Shown piece after piece: positions 14,599 through 23,521 of a DNA stretch of 64,000 nucleotides. Every line of letters begins with the position of its first letter. The first letter of the stretch is position 1. The notes beneath the pieces were generated by a model. That model saw only the letters and a program-made list of their open reading frames with translations, searched no databases and was not told the DNA's origin. This DNA is from Flavobacterium sp. (GTDB taxonomy: Bacteria; Bacteroidota; Bacteroidia; Flavobacteriales; Flavobacteriaceae): contig NZ_SEBS01000003.1 in NCBI RefSeq assembly GCF_004211145.1, positions 1 through 64,000 on the forward strand. The letters run 5' to 3'. The position numbers and the translations under genes were made by a program.

Positions 14599-15594
14599 AT
14601 GGACGAAGCCGTCAAAATCGTAAACGACATCAAATCGGGCAAGATCGCGCCGTTGTATTTCCTGATGGGCGAGGAGCCGTACTACATTGACAGGATTTCC
14701 GATTATATCGAAGCTAACGTGCTGTCAGAAGAGGAAAAAGGATTCAACCAAACGGTTTTGTACGGGCGAGATGTTTCGATGGAAGACATCATCTCGTCGG
14801 CGAAACGATATCCGATGATGGCCGAACGCCAGGTCGTGATCATAAAAGAAGCCCAGGAACTCTACAAGACCATCGAAAAACTCGAGAGTTACGCCGACAA
14901 TCCGACGCCGACAACGGTTCTTGTGTTCTGCTACAAATACAAAACCTTAGACAAACGCAAGAAAGTCACGAAAAATGCCGACAAGAACGGCGTGCTTTTC
15001 GAAAGCTCGAAATTGAAGGATTACCAAATTTCATCGTGGATCGAACGCGTCCTCAAGGGGAAAAGTTTCGGAATCGAACCAAAGGCTGCGGCGATGCTGG
15101 CCGAATTCCTCGGTACCGATCTGAGCAAAATCAGCAACGAGCTCGACAAACTCGCGATCGTGTTGCCCAAAGGAACTACGATCAACACCAAACACATCGA
15201 GGACAACATTGGATTCAGCAAAGACTTCAACGTGTTCGAACTCAGGAAAGCGATAGGTGAAAACAACCGTTTCAAAGCGTTCCAGATCGCCAAGTATTTC
15301 GCCGACAACCCAAAGGACAACCCTATGGTCGTGACGACAAGTCTGGTCTTCGCGTTCTTCTCTCAGTTGTTGCAATATCACGGCCTCAAAGACAAAAAAA
15401 GCGCACCCTCAGTGCTCAAAGTCAATCCGTACTTCATAAAGGATTACGAGACCGCCGCTAAGAATTATCCGATGAAAAAAGTGAGCGCAATCGTTAATTC
15501 ACTGCGTTCAATCGACGTGAAAAGCAAAGGCGTCGGCGCGAATATCGGGCAGGATGATTTGTTGAAGGAGATGTTGGTTGGGATTTTTAATTAG
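14599..15594 (+). CDS. holA: DNA polymerase III subunit delta
   Basis: HolA opens and loads the sliding clamp as part of the DNA polymerase III clamp loader. The frame is open from 14557, but the ATG at 14599 fits the promoter and family length (331 residues). Visible family features: the N-terminal PLYFLMGEEPYYIDRISDYI with the degenerate P-loop region, the middle segment VLVFCYKYKTLDKRKKV, the LGTDLSKISNELDKL block typical of delta, and the C-terminal collar domain (VVTTSLVFAFFSQLLQYHGL). No Walker catalytic residues are expected in delta. Its stop codon TAG begins an array of TAGAAAAT units. Confidence 0.9.
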   Translation: MDEAVKIVNDIKSGKIAPLYFLMGEEPYYIDRISDYIEANVLSEEEKGFNQTVLYGRDVSMEDIISSAKRYPMMAERQVVIIKEAQELYKTIEKLESYADNPTPTTVLVFCYKYKTLDKRKKVTKNADKNGVLFESSKLKDYQISSWIERVLKGKSFGIEPKAAAMLAEFLGTDLSKISNELDKLAIVLPKGTTINTKHIEDNIGFSKDFNVFELRKAIGENNRFKAFQIAKYFADNPKDNPMVVTTSLVFAFFSQLLQYHGLKDKKSAPSVLKVNPYFIKDYETAAKNYPMKKVSAIVNSLRSIDVKSKGVGANIGQDDLLKEMLVGIFN

Positions 15595-15625
15595 AAAATT
15601 AGAAAATTAGCGGATTAGCGAATTG
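15592..15625 (+). repeat. TAGAAAAT array beginning in the holA stop codon
   Basis: Four 8-bp units (TAGAAAAT, TAGAAAAT, TAGCGGAT, TAGCGAAT), the first TAG being the holA stop. Confidence 0.85.
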
Positions 15626-15854
15626 ATTTTTGGTTGAGATGACGTCACGGATTTGATGGACAAGTGAATGTTTTCAGGTGTTAAGTCATCTTAGTTTTTT
15701 TAGTCGAACCAAAATTTCATCGCCTTAAAGAACAAATGTTCGCGTTATACGTAATAATCGAGTCGACAATCTAGTATGTTGATCGAGTTGGTTTCGACCA
15801 AACACTAAATCTTTTATGCCAATCGCGTCGTTTCTAGCCCGAACCGAAGAATAT

Positions 15855-16060
15855 TCCTCTCCGGAAGACAAGCATTCAAATCAACAAATCAACAAATCAA
15901 CGCATCAACAAAACCAAATCAACCACGGAAGGCAAGTATCCAAATCAACAAATCAACAAATCAACGCATCAACAAAACCAATTCAACCACGGAAGACACG
16001 CATTCAAATCAACAAATCAACAAATCAACAAAACCAATTCAACCACGGAAGGCAAGTTTC
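15855..16060. repeat. Three ~66-bp tandem repeats made of 8-bp AAATCAAC words
   Basis: Each unit reads roughly CGGAAGACAAGCATTC, then three or four AAATCAAC words, GCATCAAC, and AAACCAATTCAACCA. It ends ~15 bp from the stop codon of the DUF3185 gene (minus strand). The same AAATCAAC words recur at 25790-25824. Confidence 0.9.
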
Positions 16061-16070
16061 AAATAAAAAA

Positions 16071-16265
16071 TCACTTCCTCAAACTAACAACCCCGCCCGC
16101 AACAACCAACAGCGCTCCAATTCCAGTCGCGAACATTCCGGTCGTGTCTTCTTTCCCGAAGAAATCCTTGATTTCAGATTCGGTCGATTCCATGTGGTTC
16201 AATCCGTAGATGATGAGTCCGATCCCGATGACGAGTAGTACGATGCCAAAAATTTTCTTGTCCAT
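16071..16265 (-). CDS. DUF3185-like small membrane protein
   Basis: A 64-residue protein with two predicted membrane helices: IFGIVLLVIGIGLIIYGL at the N-terminus and FATGIGALLVVAGGVVSL at the C-terminus, joined by a short charged loop (ESTESEIKDFFGKEDTT). Length and layout match the DUF3185 family; function is unknown. It is convergent with holA across a repeat-rich gap and divergent from the next gene. Confidence 0.7.
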   Translation of the reverse strand: MDKKIFGIVLLVIGIGLIIYGLNHMESTESEIKDFFGKEDTTGMFATGIGALLVVAGGVVSLRK

Positions 16266-16371
16266 GATTTTATTTTTTTGGCAAGTTGCGACAATTCACA
16301 ACCGTTTATGTTATAAACATTTTGGGAATACTTATAATATTGTGCGATGCAACGCTTCGTAAATTTCGATC

Positions 16372-16593
16372 GTGAAAGTCTATGCGAATAAGAAAGGTGA
16401 TTCAGGCGTGCTGGCTTATGAAGTCGGGCGCGATTTCATCAGATTGCGTTTCCGTGATTCCGACAAAATTTACACGTATTCTAACGAATCGGCCGGAATG
16501 CAAAATGTGACATCAATGAAGCGACTCGCCGAATCGGGCAAAGGCCTGAGCACTTTCGTCACGCGGAACGTGCGCGACAAATTCGAAAAGTGA
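16372..16593 (+). CDS. Small KTSC-like protein (GTG start)
   Basis: A 73-residue soluble protein. The start is GTG; no in-frame ATG lies nearby upstream. The text IRLRFRDSDKIYTYSNESAG followed by MKRLAESGKGLSTFVTRNVRDKFEK resembles the KTSC domain, a small fold found alone or in nucleic-acid-linked proteins, where a strand-strand-helix-helix ends near a conserved lysine/glycine. The similarity is judged by eye and is moderate. A GTTTAT/ATAAAC inverted repeat lies upstream at ~16303-16317. It is 54 bp ahead of the six-PAS kinase on the same strand. Confidence 0.6.
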   Translation: MKVYANKKGDSGVLAYEVGRDFIRLRFRDSDKIYTYSNESAGMQNVTSMKRLAESGKGLSTFVTRNVRDKFEK

Positions 16594-16647
16594 GCAGAAA
16601 CCAAGACTATTTTTTATAAATTAGAACACCATATAAAACAAAATTAC

Positions 16648-19600
16648 TTGCCACAACAACCAACAGATTATCGCACTATTTTCAGCGCCATGCCGGGAGC
16701 GAGCGGACTATTATTGCCCAACGATCCAAAATTCACGATCATTGCCGCGACAAAGGAATTCGCCGAATTTGCCGGTGCCGACATGGGCAAATTAATCGGA
16801 AGCAGCTTGTTCGAATATTTCCCCGACAATCCTGAAGCACCGATAAGTTCAGGCGATATCCGGAAATCGTTGGCCAAATGCATGGAAACCAAACAGGTAA
16901 ACGAGCTCGAAATACAGCGATATGACCTGACTGACGCGAACGGCATTTTTCACGAGATGTATTGGACGGTAATCCATACGCCGATATTGGACGAAAGTGG
17001 AGACATATCATTTATCATCCACACGGCCGTGAATAAAACCGAGTCCGTGTTATCTGAAAAGAAAGATCTTAAAATCGAATCGCTTGAGTTCGCCGGAAAT
17101 ATTTTCAGGCAGTCGTCGATCGCCATCCACATTTTTTCAGGGCCCGATATGATCATCACGCTCGCCAACGACGCTACGCTCAATTTTTGGGGTAAAGACT
17201 CGTCGATCGTCGGTAAACCGCTATTGGAAGTTATGCCCGAGATTAAAGAGCAAGGCTTTCCTGAAATCATACGCGACGTCTATACGACAGGGAAACCGTT
17301 CGAAGCTAAGGAAAAGCGCGCCATTTTGAACCATCACGGTGAAGCCCGCGAGTATTTCCTCGATATCATCCTCCAGCCATTTTACGAATTCGACAACAGG
17401 CGTCCCGCGGGAGTAATGGCAATGGTGAACGACGTTACGCAAAGCCACCATTCGATGCGCACGCTCGCCGAGAAGGAAAAAGCGCTCGAATTGGCGGTAG
17501 AGATCGGTGACCTGGGCGTTTTCAACATCGACCTGACACAAAATGTCGTAAATTATTCACACCAAATCATGGAGTGGTTTGGAGTTGAAAGACTCAATCT
17601 TCCCTTGACGGAACTTTTCAAGAAAGTGCATCCGGACGACATCGCCCTTGTAAGCGACACGTTTAGAAATACGGCAAAAGGCAAAATAAACCACGATATA
17701 ACATTTCGTGTGCCGCACGCCAAGACCGGAAAGAATCAATATTTGCGATCTATCGGACAACTTCAGACCGAGGAAGGAAATTACATTTATTTATCAGGTA
17801 TAATCCAGGACATCACGAACGTCGTCCGCACAAGGGTCGAAGTTGAGGAAAGCGAGCAACGTTTACGCAGCTTTATCCAAAGTGCTCCTTTCCCGATCGG
17901 AATATACATCGGCCGTGAAATGCGTGTCGAGATGGCGAATCAGGCAATTATAGACGTTTGGGGAAAAGGTCCGGACATCGTCGGGAAAACGTATTTCGAA
18001 AACCTTCCGGAACTTGCAGGAACCGGAATCTATGAAAGCCTTGAACGCGTCTTCGATACGGGTGAAGCGTATCATGCCAATAATCAACGAATTGAACTTG
18101 TGGTCGATGGCATAAAAACACCATTTTATTTCAACTACAGTTTCACGCCATTGATCGACGGCGACGGCAAGATTTACGGCGTCATGAACACGGCAGCCGA
18201 CGTTACCGATCTCAACATCGCCAAGAAAAAAGTCGAGGAAAGCGAGGACCGTTATCGGACGCTGATTGAGGAATCGACGGTCGCCGCGGCCTTATACCTC
18301 GGAAACGACCTTGTGATACAATACGCGAACGACCTCATGATTTCATATTGGGGAAAAGACAAATCGGTGATCGGTAAGACCTTCCGCGACGCGATTCCCG
18401 AACTGCAAGGACAGCCTTTCGAACAATTTTTGCAACACGTTTTCGAATCGGGCAAGACCTACAGCGGCCTTCAGGAAAAGGCGGTGCTCGACGTGGGCGA
18501 CGGGCTCAAGGATTACTATTTCAATTATACGTATAAAGCGTTGCGCGATGCCGATGGCGCGGTTTACGGAATCCATCACATGGCCGTGGATGTCACGGCT
18601 GAGGTTCATGCGAAGCAAGCGATCGAAGAAACTGCGCGTAATTTCAGAAACATGATCCTGCAGGCGCCTGTCGCCATTTGCATTCTTCGGGGCGAGGGAC
18701 TCGTTTTCGAGAACGTGAACCGAATGATGGAAGAAGTCATCGGCAAAAAAGCAGCTGAGGTAGAAGGCAAAAGCATATTCGAGGCGATGCCCGAACTCGA
18801 AAACGAAGGATTGCAGCCCGTTTTACAACGCGTCATGCGCGAAGGATTGTCGTATATAAGCGACGAACAGGAATTCCATTTGCTGCGCGACGGCAAGATC
18901 GAAGACGCTTACATTCGATATATTTACGAACCGATGATCGATTTATCAGGCCAGGTCGAAGGCGTGATGGTCGTCGCGACCGATGTGACGCAACAAGCGC
19001 TCGCCCGACGCAAGATCGAGGAAATCGTTTCGATGCGCACGCGCGAACTCGCCGAGGCCAACCAGCATTTGCAGCGCTCGAACGCCGAACTTGAACAATT
19101 CGCCTACATAGCGTCCCACGATTTGCAGGAACCGTTGCGCAAGATCAGCCTGTTCACGCAAATGCTTGAAAGCAGTCTGGGCGACGTCAGCGATCGCGCG
19201 AGAAACCAGATGGAACGCATCAACAATTCGGTCGGGCGCATGACGAATCTGATCCGCGACATTTTGGGATATTCGCAATTGTCGCGCAAGAACGACGTAT
19301 TCGTAGAGGTCGACCTTGAAAAAGCGTTCGAGGAAGCCGTGGCCGATTTCGACCTGATCCTACAGGAAAAAGGCGGAACCATCGAACACATCGGGCTTCC
19401 CGTGATCGAGGCGATTCCGCTGCAGATGATCCAATTGTTCAACAATCTCGTGTCGAACGCGCTCAAATACAGCAAACCCGATGTCTCGCCGCGAATAATC
19501 ATAAAAGGTGCGACGCTTACCGACGAGGAACTTTCCATACATAAATTGCCGACGAATGGAAGCGGCTACGTGAAACTCAGGTTTTGCGACAACGGTATCG

Positions 19601-19797
19601 GCTTCGCCCAGGAATACGCCGACAAGATTTTCCAGATTTTCCAACGCCTTCACGGTAAGATGCAATACGAAGGAACCGGAATCGGACTGGCGATGTGCCG
19701 AAAGATAGCCGAGAATCACAAAGGATTGATCTACGCCGTCGGACATGAAGGGAAAGGAGCGGAGTTCGTCGTGATCCTGCCTGTGAAACAACTTTAG
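16648..19797 (+). CDS. Cytoplasmic histidine kinase with six PAS domains (TTG start)
   Basis: A ~1049-residue sensor kinase without signal peptide or membrane helix. PAS-like domains start near residues 10, 150, 280, 405, 535 and 664. Four of them (2, 4, 5, 6) share the phrase WGK..S.VGK....MPEL or a close variant, so they arose by internal amplification. The dimerisation domain has H824 in IASHDLQEPLRK and the ATPase has DNGIGF and GTGIGLAM. There is no receiver domain, so the partner is elsewhere. The frame starts at TTG 16648; the next ATG (16690) would cut into PAS1. It could integrate several small-molecule or redox inputs; none can be named from sequence. Confidence 0.88.
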   Translation: MPQQPTDYRTIFSAMPGASGLLLPNDPKFTIIAATKEFAEFAGADMGKLIGSSLFEYFPDNPEAPISSGDIRKSLAKCMETKQVNELEIQRYDLTDANGIFHEMYWTVIHTPILDESGDISFIIHTAVNKTESVLSEKKDLKIESLEFAGNIFRQSSIAIHIFSGPDMIITLANDATLNFWGKDSSIVGKPLLEVMPEIKEQGFPEIIRDVYTTGKPFEAKEKRAILNHHGEAREYFLDIILQPFYEFDNRRPAGVMAMVNDVTQSHHSMRTLAEKEKALELAVEIGDLGVFNIDLTQNVVNYSHQIMEWFGVERLNLPLTELFKKVHPDDIALVSDTFRNTAKGKINHDITFRVPHAKTGKNQYLRSIGQLQTEEGNYIYLSGIIQDITNVVRTRVEVEESEQRLRSFIQSAPFPIGIYIGREMRVEMANQAIIDVWGKGPDIVGKTYFENLPELAGTGIYESLERVFDTGEAYHANNQRIELVVDGIKTPFYFNYSFTPLIDGDGKIYGVMNTAADVTDLNIAKKKVEESEDRYRTLIEESTVAAALYLGNDLVIQYANDLMISYWGKDKSVIGKTFRDAIPELQGQPFEQFLQHVFESGKTYSGLQEKAVLDVGDGLKDYYFNYTYKALRDADGAVYGIHHMAVDVTAEVHAKQAIEETARNFRNMILQAPVAICILRGEGLVFENVNRMMEEVIGKKAAEVEGKSIFEAMPELENEGLQPVLQRVMREGLSYISDEQEFHLLRDGKIEDAYIRYIYEPMIDLSGQVEGVMVVATDVTQQALARRKIEEIVSMRTRELAEANQHLQRSNAELEQFAYIASHDLQEPLRKISLFTQMLESSLGDVSDRARNQMERINNSVGRMTNLIRDILGYSQLSRKNDVFVEVDLEKAFEEAVADFDLILQEKGGTIEHIGLPVIEAIPLQMIQLFNNLVSNALKYSKPDVSPRIIIKGATLTDEELSIHKLPTNGSGYVKLRFCDNGIGFAQEYADKIFQIFQRLHGKMQYEGTGIGLAMCRKIAENHKGLIYAVGHEGKGAEFVVILPVKQL

Positions 19798-19832
19798 ATT
19801 TCTTGTTTTTATGGTTTGTAAAACAGCTGTTT

Positions 19833-20207
19833 ATGAATGCTTCCGAATTTAAAAACATAGACGAATACATCGAAGGTTTTCCAAGCGATGTCCGGAAAAT
19901 ATTGGCGCAGGTCAGGCAAGCCGTTCACGAAGCGGCGCCAAAAGCGAAAGAGAAAATAAGTTATAAAATGCCGGCGTTCGAACTGCACGGGAATCTCGTG
20001 TATTTTGCCGCATTCAAGAATCACATCGGTTTTTATGCCTTGCCCTCGGGAAATGCGGAATTTCAAAAAGAACTCGCAAAATATAAAACAGGCAAAGGTT
20101 CTATCCAGTTTCCGATCGGCGAGCCGATGCCTGTCGAACTCATCAAAAAAATAGTAAAGTACCGCGTTGTCGAAAATATGGCGAAAGCTGAAAAAAAATC
20201 GAAATAG
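19833..20207 (+). CDS. DUF1801 / YdhG-like protein
   Basis: A 124-residue protein of the DUF1801 family (iron-chaperone-like YdhG/frataxin-like superfamily). I use the ATG at 19833, where the family motif begins (FKNIDEYIEGFPSDVRKIL). The hallmark ISYKMPAFELHGNLVYFAAFKNHIGFY is present, followed by KYKTGKGSIQFP. Cytoplasmic. It follows the six-PAS kinase by 35 bp on the same strand and may share its transcript. The biochemical role is unsettled; a link to metal or phenolic-compound handling has been suggested for relatives only. Confidence 0.8.
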   Translation: MNASEFKNIDEYIEGFPSDVRKILAQVRQAVHEAAPKAKEKISYKMPAFELHGNLVYFAAFKNHIGFYALPSGNAEFQKELAKYKTGKGSIQFPIGEPMPVELIKKIVKYRVVENMAKAEKKSK

Positions 20208-20273
20208 GTCGGTGAATCCGTGCACTTTTTCCTTCAGTTTTAATTCACGATATTTGCGGTCGAAACAGCAACT

Positions 20274-20456
20274 ATGAAGACAAATAAAAATACGATATTA
20301 GGCTGGGCGACGCTGATCATGGTCATCATGGGATTGCTGCTCGTCGGTCTTGGGATTTTCCGATATGATGATGTTGCGGGCTGGGGATTCGGCGCCGTCG
20401 GATTGGGCTTTTTCGCCAACGCGTGGGTTTTCAGTTCGCTGAAAGGACGCGTATAA
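20274..20456 (+). CDS. CAL67264-family small membrane protein
   Basis: A 60-residue protein with two membrane helices (TILGWATLIMVIMGLLLVGL and a second near residue 40), joined by the conserved FRYDDVAGWGFGAVG and ending WVFSSLKGRV. This text matches the CAL67264 family of Flavobacteriaceae, of unknown function. Just upstream of the energy-dependent throttle region; ends two bases before the end of the convergent glycosyltransferase gene. Confidence 0.8.
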   Translation: MKTNKNTILGWATLIMVIMGLLLVGLGIFRYDDVAGWGFGAVGLGFFANAWVFSSLKGRV

Positions 20457-20458
20457 TT

Positions 20459-21481
20459 TTATTGTATTGTCGGTCCCAACGCTTTTTGAAAAATTGCGGC
20501 CACGACTTTTTCCGGAAGCAGATTTTCATTGAAGTAAGCCAACGCATTTTTTTCGAGCGTTTCCCTTAATTCTTTCGACGATTGTAACGCTCGCAGGTGG
20601 CCCGCGATATTTTCCTCGGAACCGTCGGTATACAAAATATGGACGCCGTCCAAAAGCGGCTGGGGCAGTTCGCGCGTCAACGGAGTGGAAATGACTGCTT
20701 TTCCCATCGCCAAAAATTCTCCGATTTTCCATCCATGGCATTTTCCTACCGCCGGAGTGCTGAATGTCGTAATCGAACGTTTCGTCAGATCGAGATATTC
20801 GTCGAAATCGATTCGGCCAGCCATCGTAAGGTGCTCGAATCCCGGAATGTCATTTTGTATGCGCGGGGAGAATCCGCCGACGAAATCAATTTCGTTGTTT
20901 TTCTTCGCGGCGTTGATGAAATTTGCCCTGAACAAATTTGTTTCGGGTTCAAGTTTCCACAAAGACGAGGCGAAAAATACCATCCTGTCATTTGATTTCT
21001 TGTTGTTTTGGTAATCTTCGACCCGACGACGTTTGAGTTGCGCTTTGTAATCGGCGAAAAAATATCGCACATTTTCGATGCGTTTGCGGCCTTTGATGTA
21101 ATTGCGCAAACTGAGCGCCACCGTTTCTGGGAATGAAAACACGCGAATTCCAAAACTCGGGCCGATGGATAACAACTTGTCATGACGCGCGAGGCTTTCG
21201 AAATCAATGTTGATTTTTGCGTAATGGTCGCACCATTCGTATCCTTTCTGATCGATTACGGAAACGTCGCCGAAATCAATGATTATTTTAGCCGACCGCT
21301 CGCCCTGTTTCACGATAAGCGCGACATGACGGCCATTGTGTTTGAACTGTGAAAAATATTTGGATGTAAATCGTATCGAATTCTTGCCATAAAGCCTGCG
21401 CATTCCTTCCAGATAATAGGATGCGTAATTCACATTGCAACAAGGATCGATAAAGATTCTAAGCCGATTTTGATTTTCCAT
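20459..21481 (-). CDS. Group 1-like glycosyltransferase
   Basis: A 340-residue protein. The frame is open to 21577, but the ATG at 21481 (MENQNRLRIFIDPCC) is the plausible start. The C-terminal half has the donor-binding features of GT-B enzymes: RSITTFSTPAVGKCHGWKIG, EFLAMGKAVISTPLTRELP, and the final HLRALQSSKELRETLEKNAL. The N-terminal part is less typical (YASYYLEGMRRLYGKNSIRF). Family 1/4-like glycosyltransferase is the best call, with unknown sugar. No other glycan gene is next to it. It is convergent with the CAL67264-type gene and divergent from ettA. Confidence 0.7.
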   Translation of the reverse strand: MENQNRLRIFIDPCCNVNYASYYLEGMRRLYGKNSIRFTSKYFSQFKHNGRHVALIVKQGERSAKIIIDFGDVSVIDQKGYEWCDHYAKINIDFESLARHDKLLSIGPSFGIRVFSFPETVALSLRNYIKGRKRIENVRYFFADYKAQLKRRRVEDYQNNKKSNDRMVFFASSLWKLEPETNLFRANFINAAKKNNEIDFVGGFSPRIQNDIPGFEHLTMAGRIDFDEYLDLTKRSITTFSTPAVGKCHGWKIGEFLAMGKAVISTPLTRELPQPLLDGVHILYTDGSEENIAGHLRALQSSKELRETLEKNALAYFNENLLPEKVVAAIFQKALGPTIQ

Positions 21482-21613
21482 GCGCGGTTTTCCAAATTGC
21501 CGACAGTCTTGACCGCGACAATCCTCGTTATTCGGTTGTGTTGTTTGTTTCGTCGGTGAAAATAAGCATTTGTCCAAAACCAGCGTTAATAAATATAAAA
21601 CGAAGTGATTGGC

Positions 21614-21645
21614 TTGCCCGACATTTGGATTAAAGATTATCTTTG
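21614..21645 (+). promoter_or_regulatory. Promoter of ettA
   Basis: TTG at 21614-21616, 21 bp spacing, perfect -7 box TATCTTTG at 21638-21645. It predicts a ~90-nt leader before the ATG at 21745. Confidence 0.5.
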
Positions 21646-21744
21646 TAATCGTTCGATTCGGTTAGAGGCGAAAATAAGAAACTATCGCAACCCTATCGCA
21701 AAAATCCGATTAAATAGTAATAAACACCAATAAATACAGGTAGA

Positions 21745-23439
21745 ATGTCAGACGATAAGAAAGTCATTTTCTCGATGTCAAAGGTTTCCAAAACCTATTC
21801 ATCAAGTAACAAACAAGTCCTCAAGGACATTTATTTAAGTTTCTTTTACGGCGCGAAAATCGGAATTCTCGGTTTGAACGGATCAGGTAAATCCTCACTT
21901 TTGAAGATCATCGCCGGAGAAGACAAGAATTTTCAGGGCGATTTGGTCTTCGCACCGGGTTACACGGTCGGATACCTGGAGCAGGAGCCGAAACTCGACG
22001 AAACCAAAACCGTGATCGAAATCGTGCGCGAAGGCGTTTCCGAAACGATGGCGGTACTCGAGGAATTCAATAAGATCAACGACCTGTTCGGTTTGCCCGA
22101 AAATTATGAGGACGCCGACAAGATGCAGAAACTCATGGATCGCCAGGCCGAATTGCAGGACAAGATCGATGCGTTGGGCGCGTGGGAAATCGACAACAAG
22201 CTAGAAGTCGCGATGGATGCGTTGCGTACTCCGGATCCCGATACGCCGATTTCAGTACTTTCAGGTGGTGAAAAACGCCGAGTCGCCTTGTGCCGATTGC
22301 TGCTCAAACAGCCCGATGTCTTGCTTCTCGATGAGCCGACGAACCACTTGGACGCCGAATCGGTGTTGTGGTTGGAACAACATTTACAGCAATATCCCGG
22401 AACGATCATCGCCGTAACGCACGACCGTTATTTCCTCGACAATGTAGCCGGATGGATTTTGGAACTCGACCGCGGCGAAGGCATCCCGTGGAAAGGGAAC
22501 TATTCGTCGTGGCTCGACCAAAAAGCCAAGCGTCTTGAAATGGAAGAGAAGACCGCTTCGAAACGTCGAAAAACTCTCGAACGGGAATTGGATTGGGTAC
22601 GACAAGGAGCCAAAGGCCGCCAAACCAAGCAGAAAGCGCGTTTGCAGAACTACGACAAACTCTTGAACGAAGACCAGAAAGAACTCGACGAGAAACTCGA
22701 GATCTATATCCCGAACGGACCGCGTTTGGGAACGAACGTGATCGAGGCCGAAAAAGTCGCGAAAGCCTTCGGGGAAAAATTATTGTACGACAACTTGAAC
22801 TTCACGTTGCCGCAAGCGGGAATTGTCGGAGTAATCGGGCCGAACGGTGCCGGAAAGACCACGATCTTCAAAATGATCATGGACGAACTGCAGCCCGATG
22901 GCGGGGAATTCAAAGTGGGCGACACCGTGAAAATCGCGTACGTCGACCAATCGCACTCGAACATCGATCCTGAAAGATCGATCTGGGAAAATTTCGCCGA
23001 CGGACAGGAAATGATCATGATGGGCGGCAGGCAAGTGAATTCGCGCGCATATCTGAGCCGATTCAACTTCGGCGGATCCGACCAGAATAAAAAAGTCTCG
23101 ATGCTTTCAGGTGGAGAGCGAAACCGCCTGCATTTGGCGATGACGCTAAAAGAAGAAGGCAACGTATTGCTTCTCGATGAACCAACGAACGACCTCGACA
23201 TCAACACGCTCCGTGCGCTCGAGGAAGGTTTGGAGAATTTTGCGGGTTGTGCCGTGGTAATCTCGCACGACCGCTGGTTCCTGGACAGGGTTTGTACGCA
23301 TATCCTAGCATTCGAAGGGAATTCCGAGGTGTACTTTTTTGAAGGAAGTTTCTCAGATTACGAAGAGAACAAGAAAAAACGTCTCGGCGGCGACCTAACC
23401 CCGAAACGAATAAAATACAGGAAGTTGATTCGAAACTAA
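21745..23439 (+). CDS. ettA: Energy-dependent translational throttle protein EttA (ABC-F)
   Basis: A 564-residue ABC-F ATPase without membrane domain. EttA binds the ribosomal E site and gates entry of the initiation complex into elongation according to ATP/ADP. Two ABC domains are visible: Walker A GLNGSGKSSL and GPNGAGKTTI, signatures LSGGEKRRV and LSGGERNRL, Walker B LLLDEPTNHLD and LLLDEPTNDLD. The linker between them holds the P-site tRNA-interaction motif region (ELDWVRQGAKGRQTKQKAR). The arm and linker text fits EttA rather than Uup or VmlR types. A promoter lies at 21614-21645 and a terminator at 23450-23476. Confidence 0.95.
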   Translation: MSDDKKVIFSMSKVSKTYSSSNKQVLKDIYLSFFYGAKIGILGLNGSGKSSLLKIIAGEDKNFQGDLVFAPGYTVGYLEQEPKLDETKTVIEIVREGVSETMAVLEEFNKINDLFGLPENYEDADKMQKLMDRQAELQDKIDALGAWEIDNKLEVAMDALRTPDPDTPISVLSGGEKRRVALCRLLLKQPDVLLLDEPTNHLDAESVLWLEQHLQQYPGTIIAVTHDRYFLDNVAGWILELDRGEGIPWKGNYSSWLDQKAKRLEMEEKTASKRRKTLERELDWVRQGAKGRQTKQKARLQNYDKLLNEDQKELDEKLEIYIPNGPRLGTNVIEAEKVAKAFGEKLLYDNLNFTLPQAGIVGVIGPNGAGKTTIFKMIMDELQPDGGEFKVGDTVKIAYVDQSHSNIDPERSIWENFADGQEMIMMGGRQVNSRAYLSRFNFGGSDQNKKVSMLSGGERNRLHLAMTLKEEGNVLLLDEPTNDLDINTLRALEEGLENFAGCAVVISHDRWFLDRVCTHILAFEGNSEVYFFEGSFSDYEENKKKRLGGDLTPKRIKYRKLIRN

Positions 23440-23449
23440 TTGAAAATGA

Positions 23450-23476
23450 AATCCCGGAAATTACTCCGGGATTTTT
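23450..23476 (+). terminator. Terminator of ettA
   Basis: Stem AATCCCGGA/TCCGGGATT with a six-base loop and a T-run, 10 bp after the ettA stop. Confidence 0.85.
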
Positions 23477-23521
23477 ATTTGTGCATTATAAATGTATATT
23501 TGGGCATACCAAATCTGCTGA

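Noticed and set aside
15855..16060. Possible CRISPR array or iteron origin
   Set aside because: The spacers are identical between units and the repeat is simple-sequence; no cas or replication-initiator gene is adjacent.
15816..16238. A 140-codon Gln/Asn/Ser-rich open frame across the octamer repeats
   Set aside because: It is produced by the repeat words themselves and then runs antisense through the DUF3185 gene.
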